DNA of 64,000 nucleotides from Phaeobacter inhibens DSM 16374 (GCF_000473105.1 NZ_AXBB01000004.1:244504-308503), one strand, 5' to 3'. Positions 1 through 8,645 are shown, numbered from the stretch's first letter. Notes: a model not told the origin generated them from the sequence alone. A program made the numbers and translations.

Positions 1-242
1 GCGGTGCCGGTAAATTCGAGGCCTGCGCGACCAACCCCAACCCCGTAACGACGCGCCCGTCGCGGCTCGGTTACATAATAAAGGTAATAGGATCGCGGCA
101 GCACCAGAATTTGCCCGGGGGCGAATTCCTTCTTGATGCGAACCTCTTGCGGGGTCGGATCAAAGACCGTTTCGGCTGACCCGATCTGGGGCCAGAGCGA
201 GGCTGCGGCTGAGCTGGCCAGAAAGGCGCGGCGTGACAACAT
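1..242 (-). CDS. L,D-transpeptidase (YkuD family), N-terminal part, runs off the window
   Basis: The ATG is at 242-240 and the frame is open to base 1, so only about 80 N-terminal residues are present. It starts with a Tat-like leader (MLSRRAFLASSAAA) and an alanine-rich hydrophobic stretch ending near GSA. Then comes the stretch that precedes the YkuD catalytic domain in alphaproteobacterial ErfK/YbiS proteins: a PG-x-I-x-V segment, a Tyr-rich LYYV strand and RYGVGVGRAGLEF. Such enzymes make 3-3 cross-links or anchor proteins to peptidoglycan in the periplasm. The catalytic His/Cys motif would lie beyond base 1, so activity cannot be judged here. Confidence 0.75.
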   Translation of the reverse strand, partial: MLSRRAFLASSAAASLWPQIGSAETVFDPTPQEVRIKKEFAPGQILVLPRSYYLYYVTEPRRARRYGVGVGRAGLEFTGT

Positions 243-676
243 GCGGGGCTCTTTCAGTTTTGGAACAGATGCAGCCAGTCTGCGGTGGAGTGCCGATCCG
301 GTCAATAGTGGGCCCGGTGCGGATCCGTCGCAAGGCCACCTGCGCGACGTCGGCGCAACAGCCGCCCGTAGCCAGGCTGCAGTATCCTTGGCAGATCAGG
401 CTTCGTCAGATCACGAACCTGTGATACCCTGTGATCGGATCGCGTTTCTGATCCACCGCCAGTTTCGGCGGATTTCAGCGATTGGCGACAGTATTTCCGG
501 CACGGCTGCGGGGGCAGTTCCACCGGCAAGGTCGCACGGGGGTACGCGTTATTTTCTAGCGGTTTGGTGTTGGGCCTGTCTGGCCTGCAACCGGATTGAC
601 CCTGTCTGAGATCGGCCGGGTGTTGTGCGCAGCACGGCTGGTGGTCTGTCGGGGGTCATATACTGGAGTAACGATT
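243..676. other. Intergenic region between divergent genes
   Basis: This stretch of about 430 bases separates the leftward transpeptidase gene from the rightward LbtU-like gene and must hold both promoters. Open frames inside it are short, arginine/proline-rich and lack ribosome-binding sites, as expected of chance frames in GC-rich DNA. I see no RNA gene or clear operator. Confidence 0.5.
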
Positions 677-1918
677 GTGACTGTTTCATTTCGGGGGCGC
701 GCGGTGTTGGCCGCGCTGACGATGGCTGTGGGCATGACCGCAGCCCACACGGGCGAGGCACAGGAGGGCGTCGGTTTTCTGGCCACCTCACTGCGCTATT
801 CGGAACGGATGCTGGACCGTCAGGAGGATGTGACCAACAAGGTCGCCATCGCCTTGCGGGCGCGGCAGTCCGGGCAGCTGGGGATCAACAAAATCACCTT
901 TGGCGGGCGCTTCTTAGGCACGGTGATCTATGAGAACACCAATACGCCCGGCAAGTTTCCGATCCTGTCGCGGTTGCCGCCCACCCACACCAGCGGCACC
1001 TCTGATACCTATGGGGTCATCAATGATATCTCGCTCATCGCCACCGCCACGACACCTTTGCTGACAGCGGTGGTGCAGGGCGAATATACCGAGGTCGAAT
1101 ATCCCGGCCAGAATGATATCCAACTGCGCAAGGCCTGGCTGGCAATCGGCGACCTGGACCGCTCTCCCTTCTATGTGGCGGTGGGGCGCAAGACCGTGAA
1201 CTTCGGCAATTTCGCCAGCTACGCGCCCTTCACACACACCCATAGCAGCCACTATTTTTGGGCCCAGACCAAGGATCCGCTGATTGAGATCGGCTATATT
1301 ACGGATCGCACCGAGCTGGCGTTGTCGATCATCCGCAACCATCGCGGCAATCGGGTGATCAGCAGCCCGAAGAACGATGACCACTACACCAATTATGCGC
1401 TGAACGCGGCCCATCGTATTCCGCTGGCCAATGGGATGGGGCTGAAACTGGGGGCCGGTTTTCTACGCGGGACGATCTACGACAGCGCCATCGCCCATCA
1501 TCCGCCCGGCAGCGGCATTGATCGCGGCTGGAACGGGGCGTGGGATGTCCACGCCACCCTCAGCGGAGAGCGGTTTGACGTCATGGCCGAATTCACCCAA
1601 ACCACCGACCGCTGGCCTGCCACCGACCATAAGGTCAGCGCGCTGACGCTTCAGGGGCGCTACCGGAGTGAGTTTCTGGGACGTCCTGCGGTCTATTCGC
1701 TCTCGGCCAGTCACGGGCGGCAGGGGGCATCTGGCACCGAATGGGAATCCATGTCGCAGGTCATTCTGGGGATGGAGGTTGCGGTGGCCCCGAATGTCAC
1801 GCTGGGGGCGGAGTATCTTTTCAACGATGGGTTTGTGCCGCTGATCCTGCCCCGGCGTACGGGCGATGCCGGCGTGCAGTCCCATAGCGTCATTCTGGGC
1901 GCGAAGCTCACCTTCTAG
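677..1918 (+). CDS. LbtU-family siderophore-porin-like outer membrane protein
   Basis: 413 residues. I chose the GTG at 677 because a GGAG lies eight bases upstream and it gives a clean Sec signal peptide (residues 1 to about 26). The mature part is a chain of alternating amphipathic strands ending in an aromatic (LTF), as in beta-barrel outer membrane proteins. Strand content such as WLAIGDLDRSPFYVAVGRKTVNFGNF matches the DUF3573/LbtU group, named after the Legionella legiobactin receptor. A role in uptake across the outer membrane is inferred from family. It stands alone here, about 35 kb from the siderophore operon, so it need not be part of it. Confidence 0.6.
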   Translation: MTVSFRGRAVLAALTMAVGMTAAHTGEAQEGVGFLATSLRYSERMLDRQEDVTNKVAIALRARQSGQLGINKITFGGRFLGTVIYENTNTPGKFPILSRLPPTHTSGTSDTYGVINDISLIATATTPLLTAVVQGEYTEVEYPGQNDIQLRKAWLAIGDLDRSPFYVAVGRKTVNFGNFASYAPFTHTHSSHYFWAQTKDPLIEIGYITDRTELALSIIRNHRGNRVISSPKNDDHYTNYALNAAHRIPLANGMGLKLGAGFLRGTIYDSAIAHHPPGSGIDRGWNGAWDVHATLSGERFDVMAEFTQTTDRWPATDHKVSALTLQGRYRSEFLGRPAVYSLSASHGRQGASGTEWESMSQVILGMEVAVAPNVTLGAEYLFNDGFVPLILPRRTGDAGVQSHSVILGAKLTF

Positions 1919-2037
1919 GGCCGTGTGCTCTGGGCGCAGGTCTCTCACGGCGGCTGCATGGCTCTTGTCCCGCGCGCAGTGTCCCGTATATCGGGGGCAG
2001 GTCGCAACGGCGATCTTCTGCAAGGAGAGACCACGAT

Positions 2038-2463
2038 ATGGGCGCAAAGACCCTGACCTGCCTCAGCTGTGCGCAGCTGAACCGCGTGCCGGAGGACCGT
2101 CTGGCTGCGGGTCCCAAATGTGGCACCTGCGGCGCGGCGCTGATCCCGGCCGGGCCGGTTGATGTTGATCCCGCCACCCTGCAAAAGGCTGCGGCGCAGG
2201 ATGATCTGCCGCTGGTGGTGGATTTCTGGGCGCCCTGGTGTGGGCCCTGCAAGATGATGGCTCCGGATTTTGCCAAGGCGGCGAAGTCGCTGAAGGGGCA
2301 GGTGCGGCTGGTCAAGCTGAATACCCAGACCCATCAGTCCACCGGCGCGCGTTACCGCATCAAGGGGATCCCGACGCTGGTGCGCTTTGCCCGTGGCAAG
2401 GAGCAGAAGCGACAAGCCGGTGCCATGCGCGCAGGGCAGATCGTCAGCTGGGCCAAGGGATAA
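2038..2463 (+). CDS. trxC: Thioredoxin 2 (TrxC), zinc-containing
   Basis: 141 residues. An N-terminal zinc ribbon has two Cys pairs (C8/C11 and C28/C31), followed by a thioredoxin fold with the active site WCGPC at 67-71 and the conserved cis-proline region IPTL. This arrangement separates TrxC from TrxA. It reduces disulfides in the cytoplasm and in TrxC organisms is often induced by oxidative stress. A strong AAGGAGA precedes the ATG. It starts 120 bases after the porin gene on the same strand and is probably an independent unit. Confidence 0.93.
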   Translation: MGAKTLTCLSCAQLNRVPEDRLAAGPKCGTCGAALIPAGPVDVDPATLQKAAAQDDLPLVVDFWAPWCGPCKMMAPDFAKAAKSLKGQVRLVKLNTQTHQSTGARYRIKGIPTLVRFARGKEQKRQAGAMRAGQIVSWAKG

Positions 2464-2513
2464 AGATAGTGTGGGTCGTCCCGGTCAGTGCGAAACCGGC
2501 TGAGGGCGCCGCC

Positions 2514-2732
2514 TCAGGCGGTGCGGCGAAGCTCATCCGGGTGCGGCTGCTCCATTGGGCGTAATCCGGGCGGCAGGTGGATCATAACCAAAATCGTCAA
2601 AATCGCACTTGTTGTCCCGACTGTGGGATAGAGCATCAGACTGTACCAGAGGGGCAGGGCATAGAGGGCATAGGCCGCCACAGCAGAGAAGACCCCTGCA
2701 AAAGTGCCCACAATGATCCCGATCCAAGCCAT
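2514..2732 (-). CDS. Small two-helix membrane protein, copy 1 of 3
   Basis: 72 residues from the ATG at 2732, preceded by AGGGTAGG. An in-frame start nine codons upstream lacks a better site. Two hydrophobic segments (MAWIGIIVGTFAGVFSAVAAY and a second with LMLYPTVGTTSAILTILVMI) are followed by a short polar tail. The layout, and the phrases M-A-x-I-G-I-x-V-G and L-L/M-L-Y-P-x-x-G, recur in the gene at 3597, so I read them as paralogues. Function unknown. It overlaps no neighbour and appears to have its own promoter region upstream. Confidence 0.6.
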   Translation of the reverse strand: MAWIGIIVGTFAGVFSAVAAYALYALPLWYSLMLYPTVGTTSAILTILVMIHLPPGLRPMEQPHPDELRRTA

Positions 2733-2954
2733 AGTCCTACCCTTTGGGTTGAGTTGCATTTAATCTACAATTTTTTGAGCGGATCGCAACGCTTTGATAT
2801 CCACAAGAATAGTTCAAATTTTCTATAGATTTGGTTAACGCGCGGGCAGATCACCGCCTTGTCCGCCACAGTCGTTCCGTTAGGGCGTTGTTTTGAAATG
2901 AAAATTGGGTGATAATTTTAGTCGGGTATGATCACGTGGTCATCCTGAAATTGA

Positions 2955-3161
2955 CTAATCCTGCGAATTTGGTGCCGTCATCTTGCGCGAAAACCCGCCG
3001 CTTTTGATCATCAGGCACAGTGTCAGCCCCAGCCCAAGCAGGCCGCCAAGGCCGGAGTAGAGCAGGAACAGACCCCAGATCGGAAGGTCATAGGCCACAT
3101 GGCCCAGCACGGTGATCAGCATTGTCACCCCAGCACTCGTCAACATCGCCAACCAAGCCAT
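2955..3161 (-). CDS. Small two-helix membrane protein, copy 2 of 3
   Basis: 68 residues with a GTGAGGG ribosome-binding site before ATG 3161. It begins MAWLAMLTSAGVTMLITVLGHVAYDLPIWG, then a second hydrophobic segment (LFLLYSGLGGLLGLGLTLCLMI) and a basic, polar tail. The same plan (start MAW, helix, Y-x-L-P/x-L-P-x-W turn, LLYSG/LLYP helix) is seen in the genes on either side. It is more diverged from copies 1 and 3 than these are from each other. Function unknown. Confidence 0.55.
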   Translation of the reverse strand: MAWLAMLTSAGVTMLITVLGHVAYDLPIWGLFLLYSGLGGLLGLGLTLCLMIKSGGFSRKMTAPNSQD

Positions 3162-3345
3162 CGCACCCTCACATCAATTGAGGTAAATTTGACCTAAAGT
3201 AGGCCGTGCAATCAATACGCCTTACGGTCAGGCGGCGAGTATATTGGTATGTGTTGCAGCTTATTCGCGAACTATGGCAGGAACAGCACAGACTTGCGCG
3301 TATAGCGCGCAAAAGAACTATGCCTGCGTGATTATTGCAAAGAGA

Positions 3346-3597
3346 TCAGGCGCGTGCGGGTTTGCCAGCGAATTCCGGATGGGCGGCCTGTCCCAAATCG
3401 TCCAGAACCTCCCGCCCAAGCGTCTCGCGCGCGGTTTTCTGCATCCAGAGCAGCAGGATCGCCAGCATGGCGGAGGGCACCCCAAACAGCGGATAAAGCA
3501 ACAAGCTCATCCCGAAGGAGAGACCGATCAGCGTATAGCCCAGAATGGCCGCATTCAGTCCGCCAATGACGCCTACCAGAATACCAATCCCTGCCAT
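3346..3597 (-). CDS. Small two-helix membrane protein, copy 3 of 3
   Basis: 83 residues from ATG 3597, chosen for the AGGGCGGAG just upstream. A further start 10 codons upstream is possible. MAGIGILVGVIGGLNAAILGYTLIG forms helix one and SLLLYPLFGVPSAMLAILLLW helix two. The tail (about 30 residues) is charged and ends in a basic stretch. The LLYP-x-x-G-x-x-S-A-x-L-x-I-L signature is shared with copy 1. Function unknown; small inner-membrane proteins of this size often modulate a larger partner, but no partner is visible here. Confidence 0.55.
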   Translation of the reverse strand: MAGIGILVGVIGGLNAAILGYTLIGLSFGMSLLLYPLFGVPSAMLAILLLWMQKTARETLGREVLDDLGQAAHPEFAGKPARA

Positions 3598-3739
3598 GCT
3601 CCGCCCTTTCTCTGGCCCAGTCCCCAAGCGGTTCTCGCAGGGGGCATCGTTAGAGTATGGTTAAAGACTAGCGATGATTTTGTTCAAATTATGCCGATGC
3701 CATGTCGGTGCTGGGAAAGGGTTTGGCAGGACGGGGTCT

Positions 3740-3827
3740 GGGTCGTGGCGCGCAGCGCCACGACCCGCGCCTGACCTTCCCCCATGGGAAGGCGCATTCG
3801 CACCTCCCCAAAGGTCAGGCGCGGGTC
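3740..3827. repeat. Nested inverted repeats (12-bp hairpin plus 17-bp dyad)
   Basis: First, a perfect 12-bp hairpin with a 3-base loop (arms 3740-3751 and 3755-3766). Second, a perfect 17-bp dyad with arms 3762-3778 (GACCCGCGCCTGACCTT) and 3811-3827, separated by 32 bases. The two share bases 3762-3766, so they are alternative folds. The right arm ends on the last base of the stop codon of the leftward YaaC-like gene. This looks like a mobile palindromic repeat that may also act as that gene's terminator. Confidence 0.6.
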
Positions 3828-4669
3828 TAACGAATCTTCGGTTGCCAAAATTGGCATCCTGTAATTTCCGTGGCGATTTGGTCTATAAACTGATCCATCG
3901 CTCCATGGACAAATTCGGATATCAACCAGTTTGCCTTTCCAGACAAATGGCGATCAAGGCCATTGGGGTCATATCTAGAAAGTTCACTTAGTCGGTGCAT
4001 CGCTGCGAACATCAAAACCAATGTATGTCGTTCTGCAGCGGAGTTTTGATCAGAAGCACGCTTTAAATACCACAGGTCACGATTGCCGTTTATATTGACG
4101 ACAATTCTCCGAAGAGTCGAGTGGTAACGAACCAGCCTTTGATGTGCTTCCTTTCTTTTGGTAGCATTCGACCTCCCGCCGAACCATCGAAAGCGCTTTT
4201 TTCGTCGAACAAACGTGTTGCCATCTCGCTCAAAATATTCGAATGAAGAAGGTATGCTGAGCAGTTTGCGTTTGTCGCTAAATCTCGGAACAATTTGAGC
4301 CTCCAACCAGCATTCTTCCGTCGTTGAACTTTTTACATATCTGACCTCTTCCAGCGGGATGAAGAGTTCTCCCTTCGAGTGGTACGTGAGGCAGTATGCA
4401 CGATGAATAAAAGGAATGTTCCAAAGTATGTCGCTCAAGGAGTGTTCACTATTTCCCACACTCTCACCAAGATACCTACACAGTTCAGGCAAAATTCCAC
4501 CGCCTTTGAGATGGACAATTTCGGTCGATAGAGCAGCTCGTGCATTTTCTGGACGAACTCCAGCAACGCCGTGGTGTTGGCTAAATGTTGCTTTTTTGTA
4601 CGTTAGAAGTGCTTTTGATGCGTTTAAAAAGGAGTAATAGATAGTTGGTGGGGCTGCTTCAGTAGGCAT
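3827..4669 (-). CDS. YaaC-like protein, open part downstream of an internal stop
   Basis: 280 residues from ATG 4669. The region around IYYSFLNASKALLTYKKATFS followed by HHG, and a later ILWNIPFIHRAY, resemble YaaC-family proteins (Bacillus YaaC), whose function is not established. Reading the same frame upstream gives 13 more sensible codons, then a TGA at 4708-4706, then 52 further open codons that also look like YaaC. ATG 4669 therefore lies inside the domain and has no ribosome-binding site. The gene is AT-richer than its surroundings (27 of 60 G+C in 4381-4440), which suggests transfer. It may be a nonsense-inactivated gene. Confidence 0.55.
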   Translation of the reverse strand: MPTEAAPPTIYYSFLNASKALLTYKKATFSQHHGVAGVRPENARAALSTEIVHLKGGGILPELCRYLGESVGNSEHSLSDILWNIPFIHRAYCLTYHSKGELFIPLEEVRYVKSSTTEECWLEAQIVPRFSDKRKLLSIPSSFEYFERDGNTFVRRKKRFRWFGGRSNATKRKEAHQRLVRYHSTLRRIVVNINGNRDLWYLKRASDQNSAAERHTLVLMFAAMHRLSELSRYDPNGLDRHLSGKANWLISEFVHGAMDQFIDQIATEITGCQFWQPKIR

Positions 4670-4708
4670 CCCATTAGACGCATCGGCAAACCGTTTTGCT
4701 TGCTGTCA

Positions 4709-4864
4709 ATATGATAAACTCTCTGAAGCCTTTTCTCTTTTCAACCAAAGCTCAACATATAGCCAAGGATCTCGACTTAAGACATGCTCTTTTGTAAAGT
4801 CTGGACTGGCTATGCCTTTGTGCATCCATAAGCGTCGCCCATTTAATTTTAGTGCTACGGTCAA
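4709..4864 (-). pseudogene. 5' part of the YaaC-like gene, upstream of the TGA
   Basis: This is the same frame as the 3827-4669 gene, separated from it by one TGA (4708-4706). It starts at a TTG (4864) six bases after GGGAGG. The translation includes RRLWMHKG, then SRDPWLYVELWLKREK and ASESLSY directly before the stop. In YaaC proteins the following position is commonly Trp within a YW-x-QA-like phrase. Here the reading after the stop is QQAKRFADAS, so a single TGG to TGA change explains the break. Whole gene: 4864 to 3827, 346 codons including both stops, close to the usual YaaC length. Confidence 0.5.
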
Positions 4865-4879
4865 TACAAACCTCCCCCA

Positions 4880-4916
4880 AAAAAAACGGGCCTCTACGGA
4901 GAGAGGCCCGTTTTAA
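4880..4916 (-). terminator. Intrinsic terminator of ettA
   Basis: Read on the minus strand: AAAACGGGCCTCTCTCCGTA then GAGGCCCGTTTTTTTT, a GC-rich stem with a short loop and a run of T. It lies 36 bases after the ettA stop. Confidence 0.85.
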
Positions 4917-4951
4917 CTTGTAACATCGAAACGAGATGCATTCCTAGAAAA

Positions 4952-6619
4952 TCACCGCACAAACTTCTTGTGCTTCAACCGCTTGGGCTCCAGCGCGTCG
5001 GGGCCCAGACGGCGTTTCTTGTCTTCTTCGTAGTCCTCGAAGTTGCCCTCGAACCATTCCACATGGGCGTCACCCTCAAACGCCAGAATATGCGTACAGA
5101 TCCGGTCGAGGAAGAAACGGTCGTGTGAGATCACCACGGCGCAGCCGGCGAAATCCACGAGAGCATCTTCCAACGCCCGCAGGGTTTCCACGTCCAGATC
5201 GTTGGTCGGTTCATCCAGCAGCAGCACGTTGCCGCCCTCTTTCAGCAAGCGCGCCATATGGACCCGGTTGCGTTCACCACCGGACAGGAGGCTCAATTTC
5301 TTCTGCTGGTCGCCGCCCTTGAAGTTGAAGGACGAGCAATAGGCGCGGGAATTGACCTGCGCGTCGCCCAGTTCGATGATTTCGGCGCCGCCGGAGATGG
5401 CCTCCCAGACGGTTTCATTGTCATTCAGATCGTCGCGCGACTGGTCGACATAGGACAGCTTCACGGTGTCGCCATAGCTGACATTGCCCTCATCGGGCTG
5501 CTCCTGACCGGTCAGCATGCGGAACAGGGTCGATTTACCCGCACCATTGGGGCCGATCACGCCAACAATGCCGCCGGGGGGCAGGTCAAAGGACAGCCCC
5601 TCAACCAGCTGCTTGTCACCATAGTGTTTGGAGATGCCTTCAACCTCGATCACCTTGGATCCCAGACGCGGGCCGTTGGGGATGACGATCTGGGCGCGGG
5701 TCAGTTTCTCGCGCTCGGATTGGCTGGCCAGATCATTATAGGCGTTGATCCGGGCCTTGGATTTGGCCTGCCGCGCCTTGGCACCTTGACGCATCCATTC
5801 CAACTCGCGTTCCAGCGTCTTCTGCTTGGATTTGTCTTCGCGCGCTTCCTGCTCAAGGCGCTTGGCCTTTTGCTCCAGCCAGGCAGAGTAGTTGCCTTCG
5901 TATGGGATGCCCTTGCCGCGATCCAGTTCAAGGATCCAGCTGGTGATATCGTCCAGGAAATAGCGGTCGTGAGTGACGCAGAGGATGGTGCCCTTGTAGT
6001 CAATCAGGTGCTGCTGCAGCCAGGCGATGGTCTCGGCATCAAGGTGGTTGGTCGGTTCGTCAAGCAGTAGCATTTCCGGCGCTTCCAGCAACAGCTTGCA
6101 CAGGGCTACTCGGCGGCGTTCACCGCCCGACAGGTTGGCGATTTCAGCATCATCCGGCGGGCAGCGCAGCGCCTCCATCGAGATGTCGATCTGGCTGTCC
6201 AGATCCCAGAGGTTTTCCGCATCGATGCTGTCTTGCAGCGCGGTCATCTCTTCCATCAGCTCATCGGTGTAGTTCTCGGCCATCTCGACCGCGATCTGGT
6301 TGAAACGGTCGACCTTGTCTTTCTTGGCTTTGACACCCAGCATGACGTTTTCACGCACAGTCAGGCTTTCGTCCAGCTTCGGCTCCTGCGGCAGATAGCC
6401 GACTTTGGCTCCCTCAGCCGCCCAGGCCTCACCGGTGAAATCTGTATCCAGCCCGGCCATGATCTTCATCAGGGTGGATTTACCGGCGCCGTTGACGCCG
6501 ACGACACCGATTTTCACACCGGGGAGAAAGGACAGGTGGATGTTTTCAAAGCATTTCTTGCCACCGGGATAGGTCTTGGAGACCCCCTGCATGTGGTAGA
6601 CGTATTGATAGGCAGCCAT
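4952..6619 (-). CDS. ettA: Energy-dependent translational throttle protein EttA (ABC-F)
   Basis: 555 residues, the normal EttA length. There are two ABC ATPase domains without membrane segments. Domain 1 has Walker A GVNGAGKST at 41-49 and signature LSGGERRRVALCKLLL. Domain 2 has GPNGAGKST and LSGGERNRVHMARLL. They are joined by a long basic coiled linker (KRLEQEAREDKSKQ). EttA binds the ribosomal E site and couples the first peptide bonds to the ATP/ADP ratio. It is monocistronic, with its own terminator downstream. Confidence 0.95.
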   Translation of the reverse strand: MAAYQYVYHMQGVSKTYPGGKKCFENIHLSFLPGVKIGVVGVNGAGKSTLMKIMAGLDTDFTGEAWAAEGAKVGYLPQEPKLDESLTVRENVMLGVKAKKDKVDRFNQIAVEMAENYTDELMEEMTALQDSIDAENLWDLDSQIDISMEALRCPPDDAEIANLSGGERRRVALCKLLLEAPEMLLLDEPTNHLDAETIAWLQQHLIDYKGTILCVTHDRYFLDDITSWILELDRGKGIPYEGNYSAWLEQKAKRLEQEAREDKSKQKTLERELEWMRQGAKARQAKSKARINAYNDLASQSEREKLTRAQIVIPNGPRLGSKVIEVEGISKHYGDKQLVEGLSFDLPPGGIVGVIGPNGAGKSTLFRMLTGQEQPDEGNVSYGDTVKLSYVDQSRDDLNDNETVWEAISGGAEIIELGDAQVNSRAYCSSFNFKGGDQQKKLSLLSGGERNRVHMARLLKEGGNVLLLDEPTNDLDVETLRALEDALVDFAGCAVVISHDRFFLDRICTHILAFEGDAHVEWFEGNFEDYEEDKKRRLGPDALEPKRLKHKKFVR

Positions 6620-7111
6620 GAGACAGCTCCGTTAAGGGGGGAATTTGCTGGCTGGTGTGATAGCGGATGGGGAAGGCGGGGGCAATGCGGGATGCGGGGC
6701 GGGTGCTCTTGAGGGTCTGCCCATCGCGGCCTGACGCGCGTGACGTCCCTGAGGGAGGGCCTGTCAGACCTTTTATCGCCGGGGCTTTGCCCCGGACCCC
6801 AGAGTATTTTGGGAAAGATGACAAGCGGTGCAACCCGTCACCTTTCTTCAAATACTCCGGGGTGAGGCCATATGGCCGAGGGGCAGCGCCCCTAGCTGCC
6901 TGGGCGGCAGCGCTACTCCGTCAGACCGAAAAGGAAGCTGTGTCGACCCATGCGCGTATGTCCCCGATGCGCGCACCGCAGGTCCCCAGGTTGGAATGCC
7001 GCGAGATGCCGATGCAGGCAGGGCGGGCAGGCGGGATGACTTCAAACTGTTCTTCGGTTGGTCCACAACACCTGATTGATCTCTCTTGAAACTATGTGCA
7101 TCAAGGCAGTT
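6620..7111. other. Intergenic region between divergent ettA and nadD
   Basis: About 490 bases without a supportable gene. It holds the promoters of both flanking genes, a CCGGGGC-TTT-GCCCCGG hairpin (6779-6795) and a pair of inverted repeat copies (listed separately). Confidence 0.5.
6797..6862. repeat. Two inverted copies of a 25-bp interspersed-type repeat
   Basis: Copy 1 (6797-6821) starts CCCCAGAGTATTTT. Copy 2 (6838-6862), read on the minus strand, starts CCCCGGAGTATTTG. They agree at 20 of 25 bases and face each other across 16 bases. Each is flanked by GGGGC/GCCCC-type hairpins. Confidence 0.55.
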
Positions 7112-7726
7112 ATGATGCATCGCTTGCCCCATATTCCGCCCGGAACCACCGTTGGTCTGCTGGGGGGGTCCTTTGATCCGCCGCATGAGGGGCACCGGGC
7201 GATTTCGCTTGCGGCGTTGAAGCGGTTCGGCCTGGATCAGCTGGTCTGGCTGGTCTCGCCGGGCAATCCGCTGAAGGCGCATCCGCCAGCGCCCTTGGAA
7301 CGGCGGATCGCGGCGGCGCAGGAGCTGATGGATCACCCCCGTGTACAGATAAGCGGGATCGAGGCTCAGCTTGGCACGCGCTACACCGCCGAAACCCTGC
7401 GCATCCTGCGCAAACGCCATCCCGGGGTGCGGTTTGTTTGGTTGATGGGGGCGGACAATCTGGCGGATTTCCATCGCTGGAAGGATTGGCAGCAGATCTT
7501 GGAGACGGTGCCTGTGGGGGTGCTGGCGCGACCCGGTGATCGGATTTCAGCACGGCTGTCGCCTGCGGCGCGGCTCTATGCGCCCTACCGGCTGAAGGGC
7601 GGGCAGAGCCGACTGTTGGCAGAGGTCTGCGCACCGGCATGGTGTTTCGTCAATGTGCCGATGGTCAACGCCAGCTCAACCGAGATCCGGGCCCGTGGCG
7701 ATTGGTCAGCGACGCAGCCCCGCTGA
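7112..7726 (+). CDS. nadD: Nicotinate-nucleotide adenylyltransferase
   Basis: 204 residues from ATG 7112, which follows AAGG by six bases. In-frame TTG 7076 and ATG 7094 lie upstream without good sites. The nucleotidyltransferase motif [11 protein letters not shown] (18-28) and the C-terminal SSTEIR motif are intact, as is the central WLMGADN-x-x-x-FHRWKDW typical of NadD. It adenylates nicotinate mononucleotide in NAD synthesis. Its last 21 bases overlap the convergent exporter gene. Confidence 0.93.
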   Translation: MMHRLPHIPPGTTVGLLGGSFDPPHEGHRAISLAALKRFGLDQLVWLVSPGNPLKAHPPAPLERRIAAAQELMDHPRVQISGIEAQLGTRYTAETLRILRKRHPGVRFVWLMGADNLADFHRWKDWQQILETVPVGVLARPGDRISARLSPAARLYAPYRLKGGQSRLLAEVCAPAWCFVNVPMVNASSTEIRARGDWSATQPR

Positions 7727-8560
7727 GAGAAGCCCGGCGCCGATCACCACCGCAAGACCAGCCCAAGTCAGCGCGTCGGGCCATTGATCAAGGACCCACC
7801 ATCCCAGTGAGACAGCTGCTATCAGCTGGAAATAGATCAGCGGTGCCAGGCGCGATGCGGGCGCTTGCGCATAGGCAAACAGCAGCAGCAGATTGCCCAG
7901 CATTGAGAACCCGGCGCTGCCAAAGGTCAGCGCTGCGGTAGGTAGGCTAGGGGTCGGCAGCGCGGCGAGCCCCAACGGCAGGGTCAGCAGCGCGCTGATT
8001 GACAGCTGCGTCAGGCTCAGCTGCAACGGTGTGCCCAGATGCGAAAGCCAGCGCGAGCTGGTAAGGAAGCCACCATAGCAGACGCCTGCTACTGCGGCCC
8101 AGATCAGATTGGCCGATCCGCCTAACCCAGGGCGCACAACCAGCAACACGCCACAGAACCCCAGCGCCATCAACAGGCTGCGCGTTGGTGTCACCGCTTC
8201 GCGCAGCAGCAGCACCGACAGCACATAGCTGACAATCGGCCCGATAAAGAAGGCGGCAAAAACATCGGCCAGTGGTTCTGTCTTGAGAGCGATCTGAATG
8301 GATAGGATGCCACCGCTGAGCAGAGCCGCCCGAAGCCATAGCCGCCAGTCGCCAAACAGCGGCCACGCCCCGCGCCAGGCAAAGGGCAGCACCAATACTG
8401 TGCCGATTGCAAACCGCGACCATGCCACAAATCCCGGTGTCGCCAGACCGCCCGATGTGAGCAGTTTCCCGCAAAGGTCCCCGGCAGGGATCATTGACAT
8501 GGCGACAAACATGATCATCACTGCCCGTACCATCGCGCCAGCGGTAACAGGCATCCACAT
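7706..8560 (-). CDS. DMT-superfamily (EamA) transporter
   Basis: 284 residues if started at ATG 8560. ATG 8554 and ATG 8533 are alternatives, and none has a strong ribosome-binding site. About ten hydrophobic helices form two EamA-type halves. The first half contains [25 protein letters not shown], the second starts near [18 protein letters not shown]. An open frame continues well upstream of 8560 but overlaps the divergent dacB and is not coding-like. Substrate unknown; the family exports amino acids, amines and other metabolites. The 3' end overlaps nadD tail to tail. Confidence 0.8.
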   Translation of the reverse strand: MWMPVTAGAMVRAVMIMFVAMSMIPAGDLCGKLLTSGGLATPGFVAWSRFAIGTVLVLPFAWRGAWPLFGDWRLWLRAALLSGGILSIQIALKTEPLADVFAAFFIGPIVSYVLSVLLLREAVTPTRSLLMALGFCGVLLVVRPGLGGSANLIWAAVAGVCYGGFLTSSRWLSHLGTPLQLSLTQLSISALLTLPLGLAALPTPSLPTAALTFGSAGFSMLGNLLLLFAYAQAPASRLAPLIYFQLIAAVSLGWWVLDQWPDALTWAGLAVVIGAGLLSAGLRR

Positions 8561-8615
8561 CCGGGGAAAGCGGCCAAATCTCCGCGGCCCCGCGACATAA
8601 AAACCTGTGGCACGT

Positions 8616-8645
8616 TTGCAGAATTGTAGGGGTTTTGAGTAGACT
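8616..8645 (+). promoter_or_regulatory. Candidate dacB promoter
   Basis: TTGCAG (8616-8621), an 18-base spacer and TAGACT (8640-8645) lie nine bases before the dacB ATG. This is a weak consensus match by eye; it implies a very short leader. Confidence 0.3.

Noticed and set aside
3244..3774. A 176-codon frame opposite the third small membrane protein
   Set aside because: Its composition is His/Gln/Arg-rich, it has no ribosome-binding site and it lies antisense to a better-supported gene.
4706..4708. TGA in the YaaC-like gene as a selenocysteine codon
   Set aside because: There is no selenocysteine-type context, and the family has Trp, not Cys, near this position.
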